Source of the DNA: Symbiodinium natans
Lineage: Eukaryota; Sar; Dinophyceae; Suessiales; Symbiodiniaceae
Direction: 5' to 3'
NCBI GenBank assembly: GCA_905221605.1
Contig: CAJNDS010002723.1
Span: forward strand, 388,001-452,000
DNA: 64,000 bases
This document shows, one piece after another, positions 22,676-35,300 of the stretch. Numbering within the stretch: the first letter of the stretch is position 1; each line of letters starts with the position of its first letter. The translations under genes were made by a program, and so were the position numbers. The notes under the pieces are model-generated. The model was not told where the DNA came from. It searched no databases and was given only the letters and a program-made list of their open reading frames with translations.

Positions 22676-22971
22676 GGTGTCCGGTCGAGTCATCGTGCAG
22701 GAGTGGTGGCCTCGTGGACGTGGACGTGGAGGCTTGTGCTGATGATGCTCACTCTAAAACCAACTCTGCAGACAATCCATAAGTAGATGATGCTGCTGCA
22801 GATGCGAGAAAACTGGGAGGACCCAGGCTGACATAACTCCTCAACGCTTCTCAGGTTGGAATGGCGGGAAAGGTGGAGGACGATGGGCCGGAGGTTGTGG
22901 AGGAGGTGAGCCATCCCCGACCCCCGATATATCCCCCCAACTTCCTGATCTGATCTCGCTGCTGACAGGCA

Positions 22972-23160
22972 GAGGTCGCATGTGGCAGGGCAAGACGCTC
23001 GTCTCGAAGGCGGGGGGATGGTTTGTTCGATTTTCGATGGGCACGCAGCAGCTTGCAATACTTGGGGAAAGGTCCGGAAGGACGTGAAGCTGCCTGAGGG
23101 CCAAGGCGACTTGGGATTCCAATGGAGGCCCGGAGTCCTGGAACGTCGCATCGGGGCATG
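22972..23160 (+). CDS. possible PP2C-type phosphatase exon
   Basis: A + strand frame reads VAGQDARLEGGGMVCSIFDG followed by HAAACNTW. The hydrophobic strand followed by FDGH resembles the metal-binding FDGHGG block of PPM/PP2C phosphatases, though the usual GG is AA. No second PP2C motif was found. A minus-strand frame over the same bases is open for 187 codons, so the call is weak. Confidence 0.22.
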
Positions 23161-23399
23161 AGTAGGATGCAGTGGTGTGGAGCAATTTTGCCAAAAGATC
23201 CAAAAGGCACGTTGGAGATGGCAATGCACCGCGCCTTACATCTGTGGCCCGGTCCTCCATCGTCGGTTCAGTTGCCAAGGAGCGGGGTAAAATGAGGTCA
23301 CATGGCTTCATCACTGCAATCTGAAGAACGGTGCCAGTACGCCAGGCTGGCGACTGCTTGCTGCGAGTCAATGGCCGCGCTCCAAGATGAGATCCCTCC

Positions 23400-23512
23400 T
23401 GCATCCTCCATCATCCTACTATCATCCTGCTATCATCCTACTATCATCCTACTATCATCCTCCATCATCCTACTATCATCCGACTATCATCCTACTATCA
23501 TCCTCCTACCAT
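23400..23512. repeat. 11-bp tandem repeat (CATCCTACTAT)n
   Basis: About ten copies of CATCCTACTAT with single-base variants (CTGCTAT, CTCCATC, CGACTAT). Confidence 0.95.
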
Positions 23513-23537
23513 GAGCAATAAGAATGAGGCCTGGACA

Positions 23538-25130
23538 TGGCCATGATGACAGAGAGGCAGATAACGGATCTCCTGAAGCAGCGGCCTTTGGAGCTGCGCT
23601 TTGGAGATGAATAGGCCTTCCGCCTGGACCCACCTGGATGTGTAAGCCGCGCGTCCCTGGTGAGAAAAAGAGCTTGCAGAAAGCATCCCATGAGGTGCAC
23701 CTGAGAAGCAGAAAGATTGCTAGCCTAGCCGTAGAAGGGGTTTTTGATGCAGCTGCCGTTGGACGTCCACCGCCAAGAGGTTGTTGGGCTGCCTTGCCTC
23801 TTCACAACACTGCCCTCGTTCACTCCCTCGGAGGAGATTCTGCGGACAACGCTGTTGGAAGTCCTGGGCGAGGCTGGTGCTTGAAGGCTACCGAACTCAA
23901 TCGTGCAGTGACTGGCAATGGTATGGATTGGTGTGGAGAGGTGCAGGTGAAGGATGTTGAGCTTGAGTGCACCGCGCTGCGCCCAATCAGCATCTTCGAC
24001 TTTGCGCCATCTGTACTGGAAGGCAGGGATCCGATTAGGTGCAGCTCGACAGCTCGAAGCGCAGCCTCTGAGCTTTGCATCGCAGATCGAGACTCCGTGG
24101 CCTTTGCTTTCAAGGCGCGCGTGCGGGGTCCCTGCACTCGACGAAGCAGACAAGATCTGATCGCAGGTGTCCGCTTGCGATCCCAACGACCTTGAGCCCC
24201 TGCGCGAGACGCTGCTCCTCGAGGCCCAGCGCTGCCAGCGCCGCACAAGCTTGCAAGCCCATCCGTAGATCAATGTCTGGGTTGCAAGAGGCAGAGTCCG
24301 GCGGAGCACGCCACCTGTTGCCACTCCTTGTGCAGAAGGCTTCCTTTCTTTTGTCCGTGGGAAAGTAGAGAGGAGTAAGTGAGGAGTACGTTCGAGTATC
24401 TTCGTCTCTGTTCGTCCACGCCATCTTTTGCCTTACCAGTACTTCTCTGAGGCCCTCAGCATCCTCTCATGTTGCCATGTCTGCACGTTCCGATGTCGAG
24501 GTAGCAGAATCGACAAAACAAGAGACTGCCAACTCGGCCTCTCGAAACTCGGAGTCTCCGTGCCTCCTTGGAAGTGGGGCAGGTGACCATAAGTGACCAA
24601 ACTGCTTGGCAATGCCCCACATGGAGAACATGACGGACAACTGCAGAGCCAATATGGAAACAGTGCGACAAGGAGCTTCATAAAACGTGGAGGCACTGGG
24701 AGCTTCTCAACCAGGTGACAGCACGCATCTGCAGCAACACAGCTGTTCGATGTGTCTCATGTCCCCCTAAAAGGAGGACATGTGCAACCCGAAGCCCTGA
24801 AAACGGATCCATCTCTTCGGAGACGGCTCCTCGAGCTACAAGACCAAAACAACGCTCTTGGTGCGAAAAGTTTCCTACATGTGGTTTTGAGCAAAGTCGT
24901 GCCTCGCAGCTCTGCGATGACGACCTTCCAATCCCGCACCTGAAGGCCCGCATGTGTCCCGCAAGATCTTGCAAGTGTGTGCAAGTGTCACCTCGTCAGT
25001 CTTTATCAGCGATCTGACGATTCAGTAAGACAGGTGCGCATGGAGGTTGGAGAAGATCCGTGATGTCGCGCCTGACTTTGAGTCAGCAGTGCAGCCAGCG
25101 GCACTGTACAGCGGGGGCATCAGGCAGAGC
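23538..25130 (+). CDS. series of coding exons, one or two unidentified genes
   Basis: Coding-like + strand stretches are: 23538-23610 (MAMMTERQITDLLKQRPLEL), 23900-24170 (AVTGNGMDWCGEVQVKDVEL, then ECTALRPISIFDFAPSVLEG), 24460-24581 (MSARSDVEVAESTKQETANS, ending GGGGCAG|GT), 24787-24945 (ALKTDPSLRRRLLELQDQNN) and 25041-25130 (WRLEKIRDVAPDFESAVQPA). Compositions are soluble and helical. No domain was recognised. A minus-strand 199-codon ORF at 23725-24324 overlaps and is taken as a shadow. Whether these belong to one gene is unknown. Confidence 0.35.
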
Positions 25131-26321
25131 GGCAAAAAATCGGCAGCGTTGTGAAAGTGTTGTGAACAAAAACTCAACTCAACAGGTCAGACTACACATC
25201 GCAGCTCTCCGTCTATTGCTGTTGCAGTAACTTGCATGCAAATCACGCTTGTTCGGCTATATGGCACGCGCGGCTTCGATGTGCCTCTGCAAAACCGAGC
25301 CAATGGCTTAACTAAGCTCCAGGATTGGCAGCCACCAAGGCGGCCTTTAACCACCGAACATGTGCTTGTTGTTGGAAGTGCGACCCCTGTCGGGGCAAAG
25401 GCTGAGAGATCTTCGAATTGGGCAACCTAGAAAGTCAGTTCTAACAGCACCTTAGCGCAGAACAACCCCCCCATCTTAACTTTCTTAACCGACAGGCAGA
25501 ATTCAGGATGCGCTGATCGGACACGCAAAGCCCTTGCAATGGTGTTTTGCAGATCTCACCTCAGCGTTCAGATAGTGGCAGTTGCTTGGCCCTGAAGTGA
25601 ATGGGTGGCTTTCAGGTTCATTGCTTTGCACATGCAACGCTCTCCATGTGAACCAACGAAGCGCATAAAGGTAGTGGCAACCAACTTTAGGCAGCAAGTG
25701 GCTCCTTGGAATGTGTGTACCTCCACCGCACCAAATCTAGCTGGATCTAGCTACTAGCTAGAGCAACAAGCCAACATTGGCAACTTGGGCAAACTCGATG
25801 TGTAATCTGCGATGCATGTTGGAATGCCCGTGCCTTATCATCTAAGGCTGCCGCTCAACGCCTGTCTGTGCCCAGGCCGACTGTTCAAGCTGCTTGCGCG
25901 GACATGGCAATGTCTGCCGTGCACTCTTGCTTGCAGGCTCCTTGGCGAGAGTTGTCGTGGAGGTCGCCTGATTGCAAGGAACATGCGGTATCGATCCTGG
26001 TCGCAGCATGGTGTCACGTCAGTCCCTCAGATGCTGTCCTGACGACTGAACTCAGGCTTCTTCCCCACGCGCTGGCCGAACAGCCATTGCTGTGGGGTCC
26101 TTGACTGCGAAGATCCGACAGAGGAGAATGCCGACTCCGCTTCAGGCACCGGCATGGCGTCCGCAACATTCTCTTCCTCATCTTCCAGGACCGTGTCGCT
26201 GTAAGATCTTGCTGCATCTTGCTGCATCTGATTCTTTTAGGGCCTGGCCTTCGCAAGGCGAAGAGAAGACTCAGGACTGCAACTTGTCGTGTGTCTTTCA
26301 AAAATCTCCGCGGGTTTCACA
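25131..26321. other. mostly unassigned
   Basis: A short CTAGCT repeat lies near 25735-25762. A + strand stretch at 25940-26104 (APWRELSWRSPDCKEHAVSI and on) could be an exon but lacks support. Nothing else was seen. Confidence 0.3.
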
Positions 26322-29300
26322 CTTGTACCACACTTGTACCAGCCACTGCCAGCAGCCTGAAGGACACAGAGGTCACAGAGGTGAAGCTGCCTGCCGGAGC
26401 TTTGCCAGTGGGCAATGGCCTCGGCAGTTGCGAATCGACACTGGCCTATGCTACATCTCACGCAGTCACGCAAGGCGACGTGACAAAAGAGGGGGGCATG
26501 GAGGAGAGAAAATGGTTTGACATCCCATCTCAGCACCAAAGCTCCGAGACATTTGCGCCAGACGACTCTGCTCGAAGGAGCTTCTCAGAACAGCTCGTGG
26601 TGGAGGAGGCAACGGACAGAATTTGCAGAGGTTGCTGGTAACTGTGGTAACTGGATGTAACTGTCACGTTTGGCAACCACTGATCAGGAGGCTTGCGTGT
26701 TCACAAGAGATGCCACGGCTGTGGTGCTTGGCTACATTCGGACGCCGCCGCCTTAGCCTTCGCAAATTTTAGCTCAATGGAGGCTGCTCCGGCTGGTTTC
26801 CCTGAGGACCCCGAAGAACACGGCTACGTGGTCTCCTGAGCATTCTGCCTATCTGTTTGTCGGGAGATCCATGACGAGCATCTTGCAGGTGCCCGAAGAA
26901 GCTCGAGAGAAGTTCTCTCTCACAGGTTCGCTGCTCATGGCACCTCAGCGCTTCAACGACGTATTGGGGAGGGCCATGGCAGGTTTATAAATAAATATGT
27001 GTATATATATATATATGTGTATATAGCACAGTTTCAGAGATTGTTGAAGCGGTGCCCGAGGCCGGAGGAAGGTCCGACCGACCCCGAAAGGTGTTCCTGT
27101 AGATGTGCTTCCACGGGGTGTTGAGGCTGGGTGCTGCTACTTTGTACAGCCGCGTTGTACTTCATGTTGAAGCTAGGTGATGCGAGACTCGTCTCTGAAG
27201 TACAAGGACTGAATGAACGGGCCACTGGTGATTTCGGTTCTTTCTCGTTCACCCGAGCCAACGAGAAGGATCCTGTCATGGCAGGACAGGACTCGCATAC
27301 TGGTTTGCCAGCGGTGCTACCGGTTGCAGCACTATCACAGGTGCATTCTGGAAGCGGTGAGGCATATTTTCGAGTTGTCAGAGACCCATCCAGGCTGGAC
27401 GTGCCTGTCAAGGGTGGCTTCTACCGTATGGAGGGTGGGCGAGATTGGGAGCATGAGGCCAGGAACTTATTGTTTGCAGCACGTTCATCCCAATGAACCA
27501 GCTGGGGAGCGGCAGCAGAAGTGTAAAGCTAGATACTGGCGCGACCATGATGTGGGACCAATCGGGCTTCACACAAGAAGCCTTGTGACAGGCAGAGATT
27601 GTGGAGAAGATCGTCCGTCGGATTCGCATGAAGCTCAGTGCTGGTGTTATCTTTCTATTCTGTATCCTGACAAGTACTCAGGCGGCTCTGCTTTTCCTTT
27701 GAACCTTTGTTGTACTTGCAGCGAAAGCGAAAGGCACTAATCGGACTCGTTCTTAAGACGAACGGCCCGTTCCCTCATCTTGCAGACCCTCCGAATAGTT
27801 GTGAGTATCATCGGCCTGTTCTGAGAGCGCAATCTCAAATCATTCTATGTACTTAAAAGCCTAGACTCGCCACAACAATGTAAGCATTGCACCGGTCCTG
27901 TATAACGCTGCCGCCGCAGCTGATGTCCGGTTCCAGTTATTCTCACCAACTGCATGCAGCGTGACAGATGATCAAAGTCCCGTTGCTATGACTCCGTTCT
28001 TTGCCTTAGAGTCGGCAGAGCAGCGTTAGAGCGGGACTTAGCAGCTTAACAATTGCTAGCAATTGAATCATTTGGAGCTGCGCTTTGCATCTTACGACAA
28101 TAGCTTACTCTAGCCTCCAGGCTCTCTTGAAGTGATGCTTGCGTGGATGTCACATGGCTGTCCGGGTGAATGCTGTCACGCCAGTGGTCATGCAAGATAT
28201 GCCTGCTGGTCTTGCTTTCGACGTTGGCTTTGACTGTCCCTCTAGTCTTCTCGCAAATCTTGGACATGGGTTCAGTTTCTCAAACAGGCGACTGGCGATG
28301 GGTGCGATCCCAGAATGCGCAGCTTCGAAAAGCCGCCAGATTGTCCAGAGAGGCATGGCCCCTTCCTGCAAATTGGCAGCCCAAGCCCTATGAGTTTGTG
28401 CCCGTCATGAAGGTTCTGGATCCGCAAGTAAACCAGTCCTTTGCTCCTGTGGCCGACATACGCGTGAACCGATCAAACCAATCGAAGAACATCTGGTTGC
28501 ATTGTGCGGCACAGTGGGACGAATGTTCCTGCTACGGCAAGGTTCGATGGGGCAACGCAGGTTTCTGGCAGATCATTCCTCTTCAGAGTGCTACGAAATC
28601 CAATCGAGTGAAGTGTCAGGTGGGGAAGGAGCCGGGCTTCCCGGCATTGAACGATGTACGACCCGGCGATGATCAGAAGCATTGCGAGTGTCAGGTGAAT
28701 ACCGCAAGCCAGGTCTTCGCATACATCAACGTCCTCTCCCTTAGCAAGGCCGATCGGAAGTACATCACCGCAGAGCCGGTGGCCTCTTGTGCCACGTTCC
28801 AGCAAGACGCTTCGCCAGCAGGGCAGCTTCTGTGGGAAGGCATCGAGGGAGTCTGCGAGCAAGGGTCACAAGGGTCAAAGCAGTCCGAGCCTGGGAGCCA
28901 TGCGTTGCCGAGTAAGGAGATGACCCAGGCCATGCGTGTGTTTGCCAGCGCGGCATTCACCAAGAACTACCAGCGCTTGTATCAGAAGGGCTGGTTGCAG
29001 CGAGGCTTCGTGAGTTACTTCAAAGGTCCGCCGCACAGTGAGCAGGCGCAGTTGATGGAGTTGCTAATCGACTCCGTCCATCAGTTTTCTGTCTACCCCA
29101 TTGTGGTTCTGCACATGGGTCTTGCCCTCCCCATGCACTGGACACCCAGCGTGTTTCCGCGCCTGGCCGTTCTCAGCGTGAAGGAGCTGCCATCATCTGT
29201 CAAGCAGAGCGCCACCGTCCTGCAGGCAGCCCTCCTCGCCCGCGTAGAGACCGGAATCTTCCTGAGCCATGACTCCTTGGTGTTGCCAGGGATCGACCAG

Positions 29301-32300
29301 CTCTTCAGAACTCTCGATGCAGAGGTTACCCCAGAACACCCTTGGCCTATCCTGCCGGCACACTTCTTGGACAAAACGGCAGACAAGAGTGAGTCCTTGT
29401 GGTCTCACTTCTGCGTGGAGCAGTCTTGCCCTCGGCAAACGATGCGCTGGAGCCAGCTCGGTCTCAGTTGGAGTCGCTTCTCTTTACCCTTCATTGGAAG
29501 CACTCTGCGAGCCCTCTTTCGTGACGAGACCCTTCCTGGCCAAGCCCCATACCAGCCACTGCGTCTCCGCAAGGTGGCCGGAGCGGAGGAGTCTTGCCGG
29601 CAACAACGGTCCGTTGCCGTTTAGTCTCATGTAGGCTCTAAGGACTCTAGCTCTATTGTTTCTAGTCTCAAGGGGCCCTTTTGATGCAAGCGTTTCAATT
29701 GTGGGGTCAGGGAGGCTCAGGCGGGGAAACACCGGAATGTTGAGAAGCTGGCCCGGGAGGCACAAGCAGGGAGCTGTGAATGATGCTTGAGAAAGCAGGC
29801 CAGGGACAGGTGTGCCCCAGAAATATTGCCGTAGTTGACTAGCAGGCCAGGTCGCCAAAAAACACATCAGCAGGATGAAAAGTATGAAAGTTTTGTCACA
29901 CTACTGTAGCATGTTTTTCGTTGGCGGAGGACTCGGAGTGCAGGCAAGTGCATTGTACGTGGCCTGGCCAGCGCGGGATTTTTCACCAATTTTTTCAACG
30001 TAGATTTATTACTTTCTTGTTGAGAAGAAGGAATTTAGAGACCGCCATGCTTCAAATCCACACTTCTTGGAAGAGTCTATGTGGAAGGGGGTCTCACAGA
30101 CCTGCCCGATGCGACAAGATGTCGTCCTGGCGCGGGAAGCACGTCAGGGAGGTCCAGGCACCTTACCAGAATGTTGCCATATTAAGCAGGCCCAGAAAAG
30201 GCTCGGGTGGGCAATTGTGCCGCAGTGTTGCCCTCATGAGCTGGCCAAGGGGGCCCAGGCAGTTTAAGCTGTTTGCACGCTCTCGGGCAGCACTGAATGT
30301 CTGACAACATCATTCAATGTCATTAAAGCTTGCAGAAAAAACAGGCCTGCATGCCATGACGGGATGCGATGTGCTCAGGACAACAGTGCATTATTCAGCA
30401 CCAAGACATTCAGGACCAGACGCGGACACAAGGCTACAAAAAACAGGCTTTTGATAGGCGAGGCGCCTCCGCAAACAGGTTTGGGAGACTGAAGGCAAGG
30501 TCCAGTGGCTTTCTTACGCGATACTGCAGCTTAAACGCCTTGGGTTTTAGGGACGAGGTGGAATTTTTCAACATGACAATTCTAGAGGTTGGGGGTGGAA
30601 TGGGGCGGGGGAAACGTCCTTCTGGCCAGGGCCCCCATGCCCACGTGATAATAGGTCCAGGTGACCAACCCATGTCTGCAGGTTTCCGGCCTCTATGGTT
30701 TTCGGTTGAGAGGAAGTCTTTGCGGTTACGGACTCTGACTCTGGGTTTCAGGGCTGTGGCCCTCAAGGTTGCGGGGTCGGCATGGGTCGGGGACAATTCA
30801 GCACACTTCAGCCTTTCCCTGCCTGCAACTTGTCTTCCAAATGCGCTCCCGATTGGGTTTCGCGCGCATGAACCTGAACATCTGCTTTGCGTGAAACCTC
30901 GAAAAGGTCAGGCTCACACACGTGCATGCTACATAATTTTATAAGTTTTTGCCCGCAATCGACCTTTTAAGGCCCCTAAAAAGGCGATCGAAACTCATGT
31001 ATACAAGTGCCTCCCAGGCATTGCTGAACGTAGCGCTGTGGGAGGCAGGAGCGCGCAAACAGAGACTTGGGGCAAGGTTCCAGATCGAGATCTTTCACTT
31101 TCATCTATATTTGGAGCTCATGTTTAGATGACGTTTCTTATGTTTTTTGGATGTAGAAATTGGAGAGCTGAGGTGGTGCAAAATAGACTTGCCGGACATC
31201 TCCGAGGTCGAAGAATGGCTGCAGCTTCCACCCAACAGGACTCGTTGCGACGCCCCTGTGTGTGCCCCGCTTATGGGCGACAGCCGTTTCTACCCTGATG
31301 GTATTCCCAAGGTGTTTACTTACCTGCGATTCACTGCGGACCTTTCGCGCGCGCGAAGTCTGAAAGCGAGAGTTGCCCAGAAGAAGGCAGCGCACAAGCT
31401 CCCGAATCCAATTCTGGCATCCAAGGCTTACAAGAATTCAGCTGAGCTCAAAGCGGATTGGCCGCACCTGCAGTGTCTCACAGGCCTATGATACTGCGAG
31501 AGCTCACGATGCTGCAAGTTCCCCGCTGCGAGCCTGGGCGAGCAGTGCGACTCGGAATGACTCGAAGGTGCAGCAGAAGTTACGCCAATCACGCGCAACA
31601 TTCCAACGTCGGAGCCGGTCTCTTGCGAAGTCTGATTCCACCGTCGATGACGGTCTCCATCGATGCGCTCCCGAGCCCAGTGGTGCAACCAAGAACTGTT
31701 TCAGTCGCCGCTGGCATCTGGCACTAGGCACCTTGACTTGCGGAACGGATGCAAGGCGCAAGCTTCTCACAACTGTGGATGTGCAGACCCTTGTGTTTTT
31801 TCGTGGTGGGAGGAGCATGTGTAAAAAGGGCGCATGTTGCCGAAAGTTGCCTTGCTTCTGCGCATTTCTTGCTGTTGGCACCCACACTTCGCAAGGCAAA
31901 AACTCCATAGCCAGTGGCCTACTCGACCAGCTCTTTGCGCATGATCGGCTCTGCTACGATTGGTTGGTTGCTGGTGGTATTTGCCGCAGAAGGTGGAATG
32001 GAAATTGCCGCAGTAATCACAATGGCAAGAATCATAGTGTTAGCAGTCATTCGTACTCATGAATCACAATGCTAACCGTAAGCAATATTGAAAACATAAC
32101 GTTAACAGTAAATATGAATCATGAATGATGATCTTCTGCTGAGGTTCTGATGGTGGTTGACCTGCTGGATTTCGAAAGCTCTGTGGCCGGCTGCCTGGGT
32201 TTCAATTGTGAGACAGGACTTTGTGCAAGGGGGGGTGCCCAGCGAGTCGACATGACTAGATGCTGCGACCCCTTTCCCAAAAGAGAGTGTATGGTAACTT

Positions 32301-35300
32301 CGTAGCCGCTTTCGGCCCCAAACATGCCTTTTTGGGTTTCCCAAAGTGCAGACGTGAGGTGCCTGAGCTCTTCGACGCTTGCCGCAATCGCCGGCCAGCA
32401 GCTCAGAGATGGGATTCGGGAGGGTTTCGGGTTTCAAGTTAAAGGGTTGGGGGCTCAACTGTTGCAAGTGACTTCGGCAAGGTTTGAGGTCATTGTCGTC
32501 GTGAATAAAGTCGACTGCCTGTTGGACAAGATGCGGGACAAGGAGAAGGTAGGTTCGTGGATTCTGCTGGCCAGAGCAAAAACTCGTCTCAAAACGACAT
32601 GCCGAGCCTCACTTGAAAACCAGGGCCTGGCGCGACTCAAAGTCTGGGTGCGGCGAATGTCGCGACAGATCCGGAACGTTCACACGAACGACGTGGTGTG
32701 TAGCTTGGTTTCCGGATGTCGCTGGGCGTGAAGTGGCGGGAGCTGACCTCGTGTCGTGACAAGGTCCTCGTCAGTTCCAGCAGTGGTCACGGCTTCAAGC
32801 AGCTGGAGGAGAGGTTGAGGCGCGGTGCCCTTTTTTGCCCTTTGTGCGAGTTTCTACATGCAGCCCGCTTCGAGCGTGCGGAGGGACAGGCGAGCAAACC
32901 AAGAGACAGACACTGCAGTTGCGCAGACCAACGATCTAGCCGTATACTTCCAATGTGCCCGCACCACCGCACGCTCGCGAATATTTTTCATGCTGTGCCG
33001 ACGACAAAGAGAATCGACCGGGCAAGCGCATGAAGCGTGACAACGGGTGCGCGGCTATCTGATAGCAAAACGCAATGGCGATGACGATGGCCAACATCTG
33101 CCCTACTCCAGTATGCCCCACACCATATGCCACACGCAGGTTTTCAAAAACCCAAAAGGCTCAAAATGCACCAGGCCACCTCTCCCGACATGGAACAGAG
33201 CTGCAAAAAGGAAAGCTGGACTCTGCTCTGTGTGGAGACGTGCGGAGAGCACAGAGGCGTGATGCTGTTGCAGGGTCCTGTGCCTCGTGCAGCTGGTGCA
33301 CCCTTTTTCCTGGCTGAAAGAATGAGAATCAAAAGATGTTGGGCCTAACCATGGGGAGTAGCCCCATCAGGAACTTAAGGCTTACTTAAGGGCTCGGAGG
33401 GACGTACACGCCGTGCAGTGTCTTGAAACATTCGTGCTTTGTGACGCTGGAGGCACCATCTTCTGCCAGAGGAGTCGGGTGGCTGAGTGTGTTTGATGTC
33501 GGCTTTGGCTCTCGCTTCGCTTGCAGGATCCCCGGTGGCTGTATGTCGTGGGCCGCGTGAACTCCGGCAAGTCCACATTCGTGAACCGTTTCTTGTGGTA
33601 CATTGGCTACAAGCTCCAGACTTAGTATCTTAGTGGGGGCATGTGGGAGCCGACGTGTGGCTTGATAGAGCCAAGACAGCAATGCTGCGAGACCGTCTGC
33701 AGCTATGACTTAGGCACAATGGGGCGGTCCACTACAAGCGAGCTGTGGGTGGTGTCACCCGCTCACCTGTGTCGGATGCCCAGCCTGTCCCTCCACTTCT
33801 CAGGCGATTCCTTCTTTGGGCCTTGGCCACCCCTAGGCCAGGCACGACGCTCCACTTCGTGTCCTTCGGCTTGCCGAAGGTACTGCCGAAAGGGGAGCTC
33901 ACAGTTGCTGCGCCACCGTGCGGCTACTGCTGTGACGCACCCTGTGACAGGGTTTCAGGCTCGTGGATTGCCCTGGAATACCATCACGACATCAGGCTAG
34001 GCTGGACTTCAAGGGGAGTTGGTCTCAGTGGCACGAGAACTTGCAAGAGTCTCAGGTCACTGCGCAACTTCAGGAGGCAATCGACCTGTATGCAGCTTCT
34101 TGCCTTATTTCGTAACCCAGTCACATCTGCCATTGGTTGTTGCTCTTCCCACTCTGCACGTCACGTGCTTGTCTTCTATTGGATTGCTTGGCATGCCAGC
34201 GTTGCTCCAGTGCGGCACTAAGGTGGTGCCTCGCAAGCGGATCAACTCGATTTCGTACGCCTTGCACACAGGTGGCTTTTTTCCTGACAAAGACAGTGCC
34301 AGTGTCTGTGTGTGTTGGTGTGCCCACGGTGTGTGTGGCCGACATGACCGCTTCGTCGGCCGCCCAGTTGCCCGCACGATGGCAGGGCAACCCGGACTGC
34401 CTTTGTGCATCCTTGCCATTTGTCCCCCCCCTCTCCACGCACGCTGGATGTGAGTCATGGGGGGGGTTGCAATTGCCGCAAAATGCAAAACGCAAACCTG
34501 GCTTCAGGCCAAAACTCCAACCATCTCCAACCCTTGAGCCGGCATCCGGCGCAGTAAAATCCAATGTCGAACCCCCTGAGACTTCAGGCGTCTCGTAAAC
34601 CACTCAAGCCTTGAAACCACTGGAAGAGGTCTTGGTTACATCTGTTGCCTGCCACACCATCAGCAGCAAGTAGCAACAACAGCAGTGCCAGCACAGCACG
34701 TTGAACCGGAGCGCGCTCTTGCGGTTGGTTTGACGCCATCTCAAAGCCTTTTCATGGGCTGATCTACATGCCAAACGGCCAGAGGCCTACGAGAATTCTT
34801 GGCCTGCAGGTCGCTCATTTCTGGCCGGTGCTTTGGTTCGCATCGACCAGGTGCAGGTGACATCCTCAAGATCGCAAACTGGTGAAGCATAAGATGATGA
34901 TCCATCTAGCCTGCCTGCTGAGAGGGCAACATCAGCTTTCTGACATCCTTCTTTGGCCTGAGCGTCACGATCCACGTTTGCAGCGGCCCCGGATCAGGGA
35001 ATTGTGGCCTGGGCTACTGGTGCATACTGGTGCCTGCTGCTCAGCAGAGGTCAGACTTGCAAAGTGGAGGAGAGTCTCCTCCCTTCTCTGATCGCCATCT
35101 TGGCTGCTTTGAGTTCACAAATCCCTTCTCCGGTTTCGGTCCCGTTCAGGACTTGCTGAGCCGGAAGGCCGGCAACTTCTTCTATCCGCCTCACAGCCGC
35201 AGCTCGTCCCATAAATAAAGACATGGCCTGTGTTGTGAGTCTTGCTCACTCCTTGACCAGTCGTGACCTTAAGTTTGAGTCTAGTTGTGTGATTGTTGTT

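Noticed and set aside
30369-30944. 191-codon + strand ORF
   Set aside because: Composition unlike protein, no splice sites, degenerate GGTTT-type sequence within; treated as intron.
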